64,000 bases of DNA from Alloacidobacterium sp963823845 (GCA_963823845.1 CAWGND010000020.1:62001-126000), one strand, 5' to 3'. Shown: positions 38,452 to 48,830, counted from the first letter of the stretch. Notes: a model not told the origin generated them from the sequence alone. A program made the numbers and translations.

Positions 38452-40575
38452 TTACGCATCATCGTCAAGGTGTGCCCAAAGAACAACCACAGAACGGGGT
38501 CCGGCTTGATATGTTTCTTCAGCTACGAAGGGGGCATCACGCCACGGCACGATGTCCTGTGGAGTCGGTAGAAAAGTATCGATCCATCGCTGCCATGAAC
38601 TTCCGCTTTTCACGGGCGGCAATTGAAAGTTGATAGGCTCCCAATATGCGTTGAAGATGAAGTAGACCAGCACGCCTTCTTTTAGCAGTTCAGCGCTGAA
38701 CGCAACACTGTGCGAACGGTCGCTCCAGTCCGGCTGATCGAGTTTTACTCCATGCCATCCTTTCACGCCCTTGCTGATCAGATCAGTCAAGGTCATCCGT
38801 TGCCGGTCAGCGCTTGCGTCCCGCAACAGCCTTCTTTCTATGAGCAGCTTCACGAAACGATGCACATCCTCGTGCTTCGCGAGCAGAGACCAATCGAACC
38901 AGTTCACCTCAGTGTCCTGGCAGTAAGCATTGTTGTTGCCGAACTGCGTTCGCCTGACCTCATCCCCCATTGCAAACATCGGTAGACCAAGCGAGAGCAA
39001 AGTCACCGTCATGAAGTTTTTCACCTGGCGGTTTCTGAGGCTCTCAATGGCAGGATCATCCGTTGGGCCCTCGACTCCGCAGTTCCAACTGCGATTGTCG
39101 TCTCCACCGTCCCGGTTATTCTCTCCATTCGCTCCGTTGTGCTTCTGGTTGTAAGAAACCACGTCGTTGAGAGTAAAACCGTCATGACAGGTTACGAAGT
39201 TCACACTCTGCTCCGCCTCGCGTTCCTCGTGGCGATAGATTTCATGGCTGCCAAGAATTCGGTCTGCAAAATTCTGCAATGCGCCTTCATCGCCCCGGAA
39301 GAAACTACGCACATCATCGCGAAAGCGCCCATTCCACTCCCGCCAGCTGTCTCCTACAAAACTGCCGACCTGATACAGCCCGCCCGCGTCCCAAGCTTCG
39401 GCGATCATCTTTGTCCCGGCAAGCGCGGGATCGGACTCGATATCCCAAAGAACAGGAGGATCGGCCATTACATGGCCGCCTGAATCGCGTGCGAGAATGG
39501 AAGCGAGATCGAAGCGGAACCCATCCACATGCATCTCGTGCACCCAGTAGCGGATACTGTCGACGATCATGCGCCGCACGATGGGGTGATTCGCGTTGAG
39601 GGTGTTTCCGGTGCCGCTGTAATTGGCGTAACGTGACCCGCCCTCCTCCAGAACGTAGTAAGCGTTGTTGTCCAATCCGCGAAAACAGAACGTAGGGCCG
39701 GAGTGATCGCCTTCCGCTGTGTGATTAAACACGACGTCGAGGATTACCTCGATCCCCGCCTGGTGCAAGGCCTTAACCATGTCGCGAAACTCGTTCACAG
39801 GAGCGAGCGAATCTCGACAAAAACTATAGGCCTGGTGTGGCGCGAAGAAAGAGACAGGGGCATAGCCCCAATAGTTGACGCGACCCGGCGGACAATCCTG
39901 AGCATCGAACTGAAATACGGGGAGCAGTTCCACAGCCGATATGCCGAGGTCTTTGAGATAGGGAATCTTTTCAATCAGTCCGCGATAGGTGCCTCGCGTT
40001 TCCTCATCAATGCCTGAGCTCGGATGCCGCGTAAAGCCCTTCACGTGCATTTCGTAGATGATGGTCCGCGAAGGCGGGAGGTTGAGCGGCGTGTCGCCCT
40101 CCCAGTCATACAGGCTTGAATCGACCACAACACTCTTCATCGCAGTTGAGGTGTTATCGCCCGGTTTTTGCGCCTCCTCACGAGAGTAGTTTCGCGGAAC
40201 AAGAACCCCGCGGCCATACGGATCGAGCAGAACTTTGGAGTCGTCAAAGCGCACCCCTTTGGACGGATCGGACGGTCCATGCACTCGATAGCCGTAGATC
40301 TGCCCAGCCTGCACACCGGAAACGAAGACGTGCCAATAATGGTAAGTACGATTGAGCGCTGGATCGAGAGAAATTACACGCGCTGGCCGAATGTCGTCTT
40401 CTCTATCGAAGAACAACAAGTCCATCCCCGAAGCATTGCGTGAATACACGCTGAAGTTCACGCCGTTCGATAGCGGCGTCGCGCCCAGCGGAGAACTTCG
40501 ACCACAAGTTGCATCGGTGCTTTGGGCTGCATCGTTCGTCGCTTGTGCTGCAATCAATTGCATAGCGGCCATCAC
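38452..40575 (-). CDS. glgX: Glycogen debranching enzyme GlgX
   Basis: 707-aa GH13 isoamylase-type enzyme cutting alpha-1,6 branches of phosphorylase-trimmed glycogen. CBM48 at the N-terminus (GATPLSNGVNFSVYSRNA) precedes the catalytic barrel with DVVFNHTAEG, DGFRFDLAS (nucleophile Asp), EAWD (acid) and CHDGFTLNDVV. It complements GlgP and Pgm. It is the last clearly chromosomal gene before accessory DNA begins at about 40.8 kb. Confidence 0.94.
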   Translation of the reverse strand: MMAAMQLIAAQATNDAAQSTDATCGRSSPLGATPLSNGVNFSVYSRNASGMDLLFFDREDDIRPARVISLDPALNRTYHYWHVFVSGVQAGQIYGYRVHGPSDPSKGVRFDDSKVLLDPYGRGVLVPRNYSREEAQKPGDNTSTAMKSVVVDSSLYDWEGDTPLNLPPSRTIIYEMHVKGFTRHPSSGIDEETRGTYRGLIEKIPYLKDLGISAVELLPVFQFDAQDCPPGRVNYWGYAPVSFFAPHQAYSFCRDSLAPVNEFRDMVKALHQAGIEVILDVVFNHTAEGDHSGPTFCFRGLDNNAYYVLEEGGSRYANYSGTGNTLNANHPIVRRMIVDSIRYWVHEMHVDGFRFDLASILARDSGGHVMADPPVLWDIESDPALAGTKMIAEAWDAGGLYQVGSFVGDSWREWNGRFRDDVRSFFRGDEGALQNFADRILGSHEIYRHEEREAEQSVNFVTCHDGFTLNDVVSYNQKHNGANGENNRDGGDDNRSWNCGVEGPTDDPAIESLRNRQVKNFMTVTLLSLGLPMFAMGDEVRRTQFGNNNAYCQDTEVNWFDWSLLAKHEDVHRFVKLLIERRLLRDASADRQRMTLTDLISKGVKGWHGVKLDQPDWSDRSHSVAFSAELLKEGVLVYFIFNAYWEPINFQLPPVKSGSSWQRWIDTFLPTPQDIVPWRDAPFVAEETYQAGPRSVVVLWAHLDDDA

Positions 40576-40796
40576 GTAACCCTTTTGTGTACGCGCTTAC
40601 GATGGACCGCGTCAGGTCTCGTGGCTCATCATTGAGGTCCGATAGCTCGAGAACTTTCCCGAGCCAACAAGGTGCAGGGATCGCCTTTCAGGCTCAGGCA
40701 TTCGGATTGGCATACGGAGCAGTTAGCGCATTTGTGACGCTAATTTACACCACCGGGAAGGATAGCGGGAGAGAACTTACAGAATTATTGATTTGA

Positions 40797-40995
40797 TGGT
40801 GGACCTGGTTGGGATCGAACCGACAACCCCTTCCATGCCATGGAACGAGCCAAAGCGCAAGTTATAGACGGCACGGTACTTCCGAGTCGGCATGGTCGGC
40901 AAACCCGGCACAATCGCCGATGTTTGCTGCCAAAATGCTGCCAAATTTACAATCAGCGGACCAACGGGCTGATCGTGTGGGGTCAGCCCAAACTC
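40797..40995 (-). repeat. Attachment-site module A: tRNA-Ala(GGC) 3' half plus conserved flank
   Basis: 40797-40845 on the minus strand is the 3' half of tRNA-Ala: anticodon loop with GGC, anticodon stem, variable loop, T arm (one mismatch in the stem) and acceptor ending CCA. The 5' half is absent. To the right lies a flank of about 150 bp that recurs at 58.0 kb, with two direct 11-bp repeats (TGCTGCCAAAA and TGCTGCCAAAT at 40926-40946) and a 7-bp hairpin (40966-40989). I read this as an att scar from an integrase that recombines in the tRNA anticodon stem. Confidence 0.75.
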
Positions 40996-41188
40996 TTTCA
41001 TTATGTTCCCGGGAGGCTCTCCACCGAGACTTGTCGTACGCAAGTATTCCGTACGAGGCTGATTTGATCCATTCCTTCGTAATTCTTGAAGTTCTTGTCA
41101 ACTGTTCAAAGCAGTGGGATTGCGTAATCCTGAACATTCAATGTGCCAGCTCGCGCGCTTCCTCCAGTTCCTTGCCACCCTCTTCCCT

Positions 41189-41545
41189 ATCCTTGATTAA
41201 TAGCTTCACCGACGGTATTCGCTTTCTGCAGTCCCTGAGCGCTCGTCGCGCCATACTTGCTGCCGAAAACCTCTTTCTTCGCAAGCAGTTGGCCTTTTAT
41301 CAAGAACATTGGATTCGGCCCCCCGATGGACCGCCACGGCTCGTTTCAGCCTGCTGTTGTGGGCGCGGTTCTGCGATTGGAAGAATGCTCTGGTCCTCGT
41401 CCAACCAGAAACCCCGATCGGCTGGCACCGCAAGGGTTCAAGCTCTTCTGCAAGTGGTAGTCTCGACCAGGGCGGCACCGCATTCCCGTCCGACGCAATT
41501 TTTGCGCATCACAGGCTAGATCCAACGGGAAGATCAAGATACATG
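41189..41545 (+). pseudogene. Truncated transposase N-terminus (rve-type DDE integrase)
   Basis: Decayed beginning of an IS transposase of the same kind as the one at 58.7 kb. In one frame it reads AAENLFLRKQLAFYQEH; after a frameshift near 41320 it continues RWTATARFSLLLWARF and ALVLVQPETPIGWHRKG; after another near 41437, KLFCKW and SRPG. The whole DDE catalytic domain is missing. It abuts the 3' end of the broken glycoside hydrolase. Confidence 0.7.
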
Positions 41546-42940
41546 CAATGAAGATTAGTCAGTTCACACTGAAGCATATCAAGTGCAAGCATGTTCCATC
41601 CCACAAAGCCTGCAAAGTGCCCGCCCGGAGACTGCTCTGGAGTAGGCCAGACCCTCTCCTGTCTCAGCGTTGTAGTCTTCGTGCATGGAGCCCCATTTCG
41701 CAGTGTCCCTGTGGAGCATCTGAGAGACCGTCAAAGCCGTCCACCGAGCTTCAGAGGAAAATCCATAATGCCGCGGAGCGATCCAGGCGTGATAGTTTGC
41801 GTTGATCCAGATCGGTCCCTGCCAATTCGAATATGGATCGATGATTGCGCGGTTGTTGTAAGCGGGGTCGTCTTTGGCGAGACTCCGGCATCCATACTCC
41901 GATCGCATTTCAGCGGGGTTGATTAGATGATGCTCGATCACCCGACGTGCGTCTTCCCGGGGCAGCACGTCTGCGATGAGAGGAACGAAATTGGAATAGC
42001 TCATCCGCTTGATCCATGCACCAGTGTCGCGGCGGCGGTTCCAGAACATCGCGTCTTCGCTCGACCAGAGGTGATCGAGCAATGCCTTTCTTAATCCGTC
42101 AGCTTGGTGGCGATACGTGGTAGCATCCTCTGCGTGGCCGAGCCGATCTGCAAGGGCAGCCATGGCCAGGTCTTCGCGCATTACGAAGACGGAGGCATCT
42201 ACAGCAAGGATTGCACCAGCGTCTTTGGGATCGTTCGACAACGCCGCATTATTGTCGGCACCGGACTGCATCGCATTATCCCAGAAATAGAGTCCCCACT
42301 TCGAGTCGACCTGCGTGCGCTTACGATAACCGGCAATTGCTTCCAGTTTGTTCCAGTAAGGAGCGATCCATGAATAGTCATTCAGCCGCTCGGCGGCGAG
42401 CAGCACTCCCTGCGCGAGGAAGGGCTTCATCGCGAATTTGCCGAAGAGCGGTTGCGGCCCTTTCGGTGTAATGCAGCCGGCAACGTATCCAGAGTCATCT
42501 GCTGAACTCATAAACGTAAGAGCCCAGCCCTTCAGATATTTCGCATCGGCGGCGTTCTGGTTGGCCCAATGGACGCCGATGAAATACCCATCCCAATCCC
42601 AGAGCTGCGGATAATAGCCTGCCGGGATGATGTAGTCATAGCGAATATATCCTTCGGCTGGATGTACTGTCTGAGGCGCCAGCTTCGCAATATCGGCTGA
42701 AAAATCCTGGAGAAGCGTGACCCCTTGCGTTGATGTTTGCTCCGGTGTCGAATTCGTTGTGCGAAGCGAATTCCCGGACAGGAATGCAGCACACATCAGT
42801 GCAGTACAGAGTAAGATTTGTCCGAGCCTCAGCACGGCATCGATGTTATCTGAAAGTGGCCCCGAATGAGCGGGGCTTGTTACGGAACACTCGCCGGATA
42901 GATCGGGTTTGAACGCAACTCCACTATTTCTTGTTCGCAA
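41509..42940 (-). pseudogene. Trehalase/MGH1-like (alpha/alpha)6 glycoside hydrolase, frameshifted
   Basis: Signal-peptide-bearing glycosidase of the trehalase/mannosylglycerate-hydrolase-like fold: QLWDWDGYFIGVHWA, GPIWINANYHAWIA, SMHEDYNAETGEGL. A frame change at about 41645 restores PTPEQSPGGHFAGFVGWNML, the conserved end of the family, up to a stop at 41509; in the original frame it stops at 41579 with an unrelated tail. So a short indel has removed the last 45 residues, which contain a conserved motif. A GTG at 42835 with the signal peptide right after it is the likeliest start. Substrate is uncertain. Confidence 0.7.
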
Positions 42941-42951
42941 GGATGGTCAAA

Positions 42952-45117
42952 ATGGCAAACATTACGCTCACCGACACCTCCTCCCTTTCCATCAACGCGA
43001 CCGTTTTCGATGACTCCGTGATTGGGAAAACTCCTGAGTCCGTGATCCGCTTTCTTCGCTCGGATGTCATCGGCGCCATGGATCAGACGCTCGACAAGGT
43101 TCAGATCAACTCCTTGTCGATTGGCTTCGACTATGAACCGCAGTTTCCTGTCTCTGGCGGCACCGTCACATTTACGGCGGGCGGTGGACCGACTGGTGAA
43201 CTCGATCTGTACAAGCCAGCAGGCGGCGGAGACCCGAGCCCGCTCTTTCCCGCTGATCAGTTCGGCACAGATATTGAAATGGGGAACAACTGCTACCTTG
43301 CGCTCTCATGGCAGTTATCCCTCTCGGGAGGAGCAACAGTTACACCGGGCGCGTTTTTCCTTGCGCCTGCCGCCAGTGCGACCGAAAGCGCAAAGCTTTA
43401 TCTTCCGTTCGGGCCTGATGCCCATGGCGCGTACCCGACATTGAAGAGTGCTTTGGAGACACTCATGGGCTCATTCTCTCTGCCGTCTTCAATTGATGGA
43501 GTAAAGAACCTGCCCGTGGGAGCCGTATTCGCGTATGACTCCCAGGGAACGGTCGGATTTCAAGCACAATTTGATGTGCTGGCGGCTGTGAATCCAACGG
43601 CGACACCCGGATTCATTTCAAATTATGGACCAATCAGCGTTCAGGCCGGTCCAAGCATCACGATCGGCGGCGGGTTCTCCCTTACTGGCGAATTTCAAGT
43701 GAGGATATGGAAGAAGAGCGCAAGTGTTTTTCAGATCGGCTATTACAAGAAGAGGGGCGGGAGTTTCAGCGTATCTTACGACGCCAGTGTCGGCGTTGAT
43801 GTGACCATTGGGTCCTATGACATCGTCTCGAAGATTTATGGCCTTCTCGGCGATTCGGGGAAGTTGGATCCGGCCTGGCTTAAGGCGAATATTCCGAGCT
43901 CTGTCGCCGATGACATTCAAACTGCATACACGACCTCAGTCCAGACAAAGCTGTCGATTGCGATCGACGAGGAGTGCGACAGCTCCCTCACGGATCAGGC
44001 GGCGTTTTCATGGAACTTTGATCTGGCCGCGCTGGATAGAGTTGCCCAGACCGCATTTTCGAGTGCCATACGCGGCGACCTTTCTCCGTTGATGGGCGGA
44101 GCGCCACTGCCCGCAGGCATCACTAAGGCCGGTAGCGTCTTCGACCGGATGAAAGAGGAAACGCATACTTTTACCTTCAACTTTTTAGGGCTGTTTGATC
44201 ACGCCAGCGTACAGGCTGCGACGGTCGACCTGGCGACACAAGTCACCGAAGACGGGCAATTGATTCTGACCGACACCGCCCATCTGACGCGCCTCAGCGC
44301 TACCGCGACGCCTTTCGTGAAGAGTGATCAATTGCGTAAGGTCTTTGCAGAAGACTGTGTCGCAACCGTAGGCTACGCTGCCTCCCTGGGACACCTAGCT
44401 CCTCAACTGAAGGTGGCCTACAGCTATTTCGACTACGAGAGCCACTCCCATATCTCGGATCTGGAGTTGTTCCTTGAAATCGCAGCCAAGTTGGGCGAGA
44501 CCGGCGCCGCAACAGACTGGGCAGGTCTCATCCAGTCAAAAATCTCGAGCCAATCTGCTTCTCTGCTTGCTGCATTATGCTACGACAGCACCACCGGAAG
44601 GAATTTGTTTCTGGATCAGGCGGCAAATCCTCGGAGCATCGCGGATCTCGAAAGAGTGGGACGAAATGCTTTGCTGGCGACGCCGGGATTGGAGCTTGAC
44701 ACGGAATTCACAAAACGCATTGCGGATGATGCTCAGTGGCAGAAGATACGCGATGCGGGCACAGCCCAGAACTTCTACACTGTTCTCGGTGTGGATGTGA
44801 CGAGCCCGCCCGCATGGGCAGCTCTCTCGTTTACCTGGACTCAGCATGTTGTCCGCTGGGCGCCCGCCATGCACTCGGCAGGTCAGGCACTGCAGGCTGT
44901 CACGCAATACCTCGCGCCAACTCCCGGGACCGATCCGTTGCACGATCAAGAATTTCTAAAACGCCGCCAGACTTTCGCGAGTCAGCTCAAGAATGCAATA
45001 CAAAAAACGCCTCTGTTCAACGACGCCTTGGGCCTCATAACCATGTATCTTGCAGCACCGCCGGCAAGCAAGAACGTTGCGATCACTTACGCCGGGAAGA
45101 GGACGGCTTATACCTAG
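42952..45117 (+). CDS. Large cytoplasmic beta-rich protein of unknown family
   Basis: 721-aa protein from the ATG at 42952 (AAGGA 8 bases upstream); a longer frame begins at 42931. No signal peptide, membrane helix or lipobox. The first 300 residues are rich in Gly, Ser and Thr with alternating hydrophobics and look like stacked beta sheet (SGGTVTFTAGGGPTG); the last 250 are more helical. I see no catalytic motif and do not recognise a family. It is fully open in a region where many genes are broken, so it may be under selection. It starts head-to-head with the glycoside hydrolase. Confidence 0.75.
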   Translation: MANITLTDTSSLSINATVFDDSVIGKTPESVIRFLRSDVIGAMDQTLDKVQINSLSIGFDYEPQFPVSGGTVTFTAGGGPTGELDLYKPAGGGDPSPLFPADQFGTDIEMGNNCYLALSWQLSLSGGATVTPGAFFLAPAASATESAKLYLPFGPDAHGAYPTLKSALETLMGSFSLPSSIDGVKNLPVGAVFAYDSQGTVGFQAQFDVLAAVNPTATPGFISNYGPISVQAGPSITIGGGFSLTGEFQVRIWKKSASVFQIGYYKKRGGSFSVSYDASVGVDVTIGSYDIVSKIYGLLGDSGKLDPAWLKANIPSSVADDIQTAYTTSVQTKLSIAIDEECDSSLTDQAAFSWNFDLAALDRVAQTAFSSAIRGDLSPLMGGAPLPAGITKAGSVFDRMKEETHTFTFNFLGLFDHASVQAATVDLATQVTEDGQLILTDTAHLTRLSATATPFVKSDQLRKVFAEDCVATVGYAASLGHLAPQLKVAYSYFDYESHSHISDLELFLEIAAKLGETGAATDWAGLIQSKISSQSASLLAALCYDSTTGRNLFLDQAANPRSIADLERVGRNALLATPGLELDTEFTKRIADDAQWQKIRDAGTAQNFYTVLGVDVTSPPAWAALSFTWTQHVVRWAPAMHSAGQALQAVTQYLAPTPGTDPLHDQEFLKRRQTFASQLKNAIQKTPLFNDALGLITMYLAAPPASKNVAITYAGKRTAYT

Positions 45118-45367
45118 ACCTGATTTGAATACACGTGCAGGAGCCGGAGCAAACTAGCCTGTAGCCAATATTCGTGATTTCCCAAGTGCACACATCGCTC
45201 TTTATTTGCGAAAAGCGCACCTTCACTGCTCCATCTCCGATGGTCTGCCATGGTCCCCAGTCCGCATATGCCGGGCAGGTTGGGACAATCATGCAGATCG
45301 CCACAACTTTCGGAGTACCTTCGCTGTGTTCAATTCCATCACGGCCTACGATTTCACAGAGACCCAT
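45083..45367 (-). CDS. Possible small exported protein
   Basis: 94-codon frame, partly overlapping the end of the preceding plus-strand gene. A short hydrophobic part (KVVAICMIVPTCPAYA) resembles a signal sequence, and the following segment (VKVRFSQIKSDVCTWEITN) has the pattern of a small beta-sandwich with cysteines. I see no good ribosome site. It may be a real gene or chance. Confidence 0.3.
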   Translation of the reverse strand: MGLCEIVGRDGIEHSEGTPKVVAICMIVPTCPAYADWGPWQTIGDGAVKVRFSQIKSDVCTWEITNIGYRLVCSGSCTCIQIRSRYKPSSSRRK

Positions 45368-45649
45368 TTCCCATCCGGGAGGTATTTCTCTGCCCTTTTG
45401 CCGAGCACGGAGATTGGCATAACGAATCGATTTTGACCGTTAAAATATAGTTTGGAGAGTCGTACCCGCGGTGACCTCACGTATGCGCAGATGGCGAACC
45501 ACTGGTTCACGGCTTTACATTTTTGACCGCAAAGTTCGCGCTCCACGTAGCGCTGAATATCAATGATTTATAGCCACAAACTTTTGCAGTCTTTTGGACC
45601 GGCGCTTGGTATCGCCAATTCGGCGTTCTTACCTGATCACAACTTCTGA
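45368..45649. other. Intergenic, no gene seen
   Basis: AT-richer stretch between the possible small exported protein and the broken lipase. Short frames only, none with a ribosome site or recognisable content. Confidence 0.4.
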
Positions 45650-46706
45650 TTAGGCTTGGGAGTAATGGTTCCAGATATGGATCGAGTACTGGGCGGGTGT
45701 GTGATTCCCTACGATATATGGTGGGGGATCCACCCACGGCTCCGTTCTTCGTACCTGGAAAAAGAAGTCCGCAGGATGACCAATTGCCCTTAGCCCAGCA
45801 TCACCGTCGTGGACGATAATGCCGCGAGCCGTGTCTGTGAACTTGTCGAATTCAGAAGGATGGTCATGGACGATTCCGTTTCGATCTATATACTTTTCGG
45901 ATCCTACATGACGAAAGTAGTGCTGAAGAGGAGCCTCGGGAGGAATCTGCGTCACAATATCCTGCCCATTCACAAACCGGAAGACTTGCTTCGTCTTCTG
46001 GAGCACGGCCCTCGCAAACGTGTCGTCTCCTACGCGCGGTGAACCGATCGTGTACAAGGCGCAGTTGTTGCCTCCGAATCTGGTAACCGCAATGGTTGCG
46101 AGCGCCGCTCCCAGGCTGTGGCCAGTGAAATATACAGATGCATTGGGAAAACCTCTGAGGAACTCCTGGAGCATGGGTTTAATCTCCGCATCCCATACTT
46201 GATCAAGAGCCAGTGCAAATCCCCGATGGACTACGTAGCCGTCCCGTGCCACGGGAATAGTGTCTTCATCTGACTGAGCATTTCTGGGATCATCTTTGTC
46301 CGTTCCTCGGAACGACACGATCGCCGTGGGCGCAGGACCGGATCGAGACGCGAGAATCCTTTTGTGCTAATCGCGGGATCCAGCCCGATTGGTTTCGCGT
46401 CATCAAAACCTGCATGAGCAAGACTTGATTTCACCAGCTTCCAATCCTTGACATATGAGAGTAAAGCTGCATCGGCCAACATCCACGCATTCTTCCACGA
46501 AAACCCTACTGCATAAGGTTCAAAGGCGAATTGATCAGAATTTCAAAGTATTTGTAATCCGCTGGCGGATAAAACAGGTTATTCCAAGTATCCGCAGGCA
46601 ATGGTTTCGGGATTTTTCTTGCGTTCTTTTGCGCTAGCGAGAAATTATATGCTTGGCTTGATTCGAGCCTCTTTCCAAAGCATGGGATAAAAAGTGGGTG
46701 AGACAT
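45650..46706 (-). pseudogene. Class 3 lipase, broken by two frameshifts
   Basis: Three segments in different frames together spell a class 3 (fungal-type) lipase of about 345 aa. Segment one: 46706 to about 46540 (NLFYPPADYKYFE). Segment two, after a shift near 46535: FAFEPYAVGFSWKNAWMLAD onward to about 46350. Segment three, after a shift near 46345: SRSGPAPTAIVSFRGTD to the end. The nucleophile elbow GHSLGAALA, and candidate Asp and His, lie in the last segment. No signal peptide is visible. It is inactive as it stands unless the shifts are sequence errors. Confidence 0.75.
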
Positions 46707-46760
46707 CCCGACGCATTCAATCGTTCCCCAGAAAAAATTATCGAGAAAACTTCAACAGAG

Positions 46761-47918
46761 CTAGCGGGCGATAGGGTAGCCCTGCCACAGATATTCCAGA
46801 GCCTCTGGTAAGGTCTGTTGTTTCACGGCGTGGTCGACGTGTCCCGCATTTCGCGCAAAAACAAACTGGTAGTGGTAGCCCTTTGCAGCGAGCACCCTGG
46901 CCATCTCCTCATTCGCGACGACCCAGTCGTGCATGTTGTCGCGCATGGCATTCGGATTCAGCAGGTCTCGGTCCCCGACCTCCATCCATATGCGCAGCGG
47001 TTTGGCAGGCGAATTCGGAATGAGGTGTTCATGGAATTCCCAAGCGCCATGCGGGGTCTCTGCGTTATATGGCCACTGTTGATTCACATAGGTCCCCGAA
47101 TAGGTTAGGACGCGATGATACAGCTCGGGGTGATACCACGCCAGGATCAGAGCGCACGAGCCTCCAGAACTGCCGCCCATCGTCGCTCTGCCGTCGGGAT
47201 CTTCCGTCAGCTTTACGTGGTATCGAGCCTCTACTTGAGGCAATACTTCCGTCTCCACGAACTCTGCATATCGGCCCGACATAGTGTCATACTCCAGGCC
47301 ACGTTCGCTGCCCTGGGCATCACCACCGCCATTGCCAATTGAGATGGCGATCATCACGGGCACCCGATGCTCGGTAATGAGTTTATCGAGCGTCGCGAAC
47401 AATAACTGGTCGGGACCATCCGCGCCCACGATGAATGGCGCTACGCTGCCTAGTATGTACTGTTTGGGTATATAAACCGTTACTTTGCGGGTGGAGGGTG
47501 CGGGGTGACTGGTGGTCACCACAAGTTTGGCAGGATCAGTCGGATCTGGCCTACCAAATGTATTGGGCTCCCGCGCAATGCCTGGATAAATCTTGCTTGC
47601 CGTGGAATCCATCGTGAACTCGAACACTGTTCCCTGTGGAACATCCTCGGGCGCAGGCGTTTCAGGCACGCGGTTATACGTGGGACCAATGATGAAGTTT
47701 CCATCGAGGTTTGCAGGAGGATTTGCGCCGTCGGGTAACTCGGTGGCCTTAACATAACCGGATGTATGCGGGTCGCGGGTGGGCGGCGTTGGACGCACTG
47801 GATGCGCGGTTGTTGAAGAAGTCTGGGCACTGGCCGAGCAGACGCCGCCAATCAGACAGATCGCGAGCGGAATGCCTGCTAAGAGAGGATGTTTATAGTG
47901 ATCGGGTCTCACGTACAT
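46761..47918 (-). CDS. Secreted alpha/beta-hydrolase esterase (enterochelin-esterase/S-formylglutathione hydrolase-like fold)
   Basis: 385-aa esterase. The Met at 47918 is followed directly by a signal peptide ending SASAQ; an earlier Met at 47969 would give an unnatural N-terminal extension. The catalytic Ser lies in MGGSSGGSCALI, and a late Asp and His (EVGDRDLLN, AGHVDHAV) complete the triad. The fold matches the esterase D/Fes group that hydrolyses sugar or siderophore esters. It is one of the few intact genes in this part of the island. Confidence 0.85.
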   Translation of the reverse strand: MYVRPDHYKHPLLAGIPLAICLIGGVCSASAQTSSTTAHPVRPTPPTRDPHTSGYVKATELPDGANPPANLDGNFIIGPTYNRVPETPAPEDVPQGTVFEFTMDSTASKIYPGIAREPNTFGRPDPTDPAKLVVTTSHPAPSTRKVTVYIPKQYILGSVAPFIVGADGPDQLLFATLDKLITEHRVPVMIAISIGNGGGDAQGSERGLEYDTMSGRYAEFVETEVLPQVEARYHVKLTEDPDGRATMGGSSGGSCALILAWYHPELYHRVLTYSGTYVNQQWPYNAETPHGAWEFHEHLIPNSPAKPLRIWMEVGDRDLLNPNAMRDNMHDWVVANEEMARVLAAKGYHYQFVFARNAGHVDHAVKQQTLPEALEYLWQGYPIAR

Positions 47919-48218
47919 TTCAGGATATGATGCGCGGATAGGTTTTGTGCGAACTTCTATCGGGAGCATTCAAAATGAGACACTGCCGTCTAAGTCTGCT
48001 ATGTCCATATATATCAAGACTCCCTTCTCGGTAGGGAGACAACGGTGCCCTGCCTACCCGTGACGCTAGTAATTGCCACCTTGCCTCAACCGACAGGGAT
48101 TCGGCGCTCGGGTGATCTTGTGTGCTGGGTATTCCGCGGGTCGTAAGTAGGCAAGAGAGCCGATCCGCCTTCCACCAGCACGATGCGAATCTGTGATCGC
48201 AAGCCGCGAACTAGGCGT
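47919..48218. other. Intergenic, no gene seen
   Basis: 300 bp upstream of the esterase; presumably its promoter. No frame with a ribosome site, no hairpin of note. Confidence 0.4.
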
Positions 48219-48442
48219 TCACTCCCGTATCGTAACTTTCTGACGGGTGAAGTTGTTCAAGCTGCTCACGAGTCCCGAGTAACGTTTGCGCGACTGTTCG
48301 TTCTTACCGCGATACCCAAGGCTTTTTTCTGTCCGACCACTAAGAGCAGCCGCTTGGCGCGGGTTATCCCTGTGTAGATCAGGTTGCGCTGGAGCAGCAT
48401 GTAGTGCTGCATGGCTACCGGAATCACCACGACCGGAAGAAT
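48219..48442 (-). pseudogene. RecD2-type helicase C-terminal scrap
   Basis: About 70 codons that read VVVIPVAMQHYMLLQRNLIY then TGITRAKRLLLVVGQKKAL and AVRT, the unmistakable last motif (VI) region of RecD2/UvrD-like helicases. A shift near 48280 is needed to continue with KRYSGL. The rest of the gene is missing; the fragment stops at 48442, 20 bp from an integrase fragment on the other strand. Confidence 0.75.
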
Positions 48443-48462
48443 TCACGAAGAAGCTTCATTGA

Positions 48463-48756
48463 CACGGGAACTATCGCAACTGGGTTCTGAACCCTCTCGC
48501 GGAGAGGCTTGGACTACCGAAACTAAATTTTCAAGTGATGCGTCGCACGATGGCGACCCAGGCGCAGAGCATGGGTTCGGTGAAGGACATTCAGGCACAC
48601 CTGCGCCACGCGAAGGCCGATACCACGGCCAACGAGTACATGCAGGAGTTACCAGAGCGTGAGGAAGATGGTCGGGGAGGTGTTCTATGCTCACGAAAGG
48701 AGGGGAGTCTCAAGAGAGTTTGAAGCATTTGCCATAAAAAGCCACAAACTCTTGTG
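48463..48756 (+). pseudogene. Tyrosine integrase C-terminal remnant
   Basis: Open stretch without a start reading HGNYRNWVLNPLAERLGLPK, LNFQVMRRTMATQAQ, then SVKDIQAHLRHAKADTTANE and YMQELPE. It has the catalytic Arg (RRT), the HLRH box and the Tyr of ANEYMQ. After a one-base frameshift near 48657 it continues SVRKMVGEVFYAHERRG and stops at 48756. The N-terminal two thirds are gone. It lies 30 bp from a tRNA-Val 3' fragment, the normal position for an integrase next to its attachment site. Confidence 0.82.
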
Positions 48757-48785
48757 AGGAACTTGCTGTAAGCGTGTGAAAGATA

Positions 48786-48830
48786 TGGTAGGCACGGGGA
48801 GACTCGAACTCCTGACCTCTACCGTGTCAA
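48786..48830 (-). repeat. tRNA-Val(GAC) 3' half: attachment-site scar
   Basis: On the minus strand: anticodon loop TTGACAC (anticodon GAC), 3' anticodon stem GGTAG, variable loop, T arm with TTCGAGT and acceptor CGTGCCT-A followed by CCA. The 5' anticodon stem, D arm and 5' acceptor are missing, so it cannot be a functional tRNA. Beyond it lies GGCTACCAAAATGCC (48882-48896), like the arm repeats of modules A to C. With the integrase remnant on its left it marks one end of a lost element. Confidence 0.78.

Noticed and set aside
40777..41137. Minus-strand frames over module A
   Set aside because: Same artefact; no ribosome site and no protein family.
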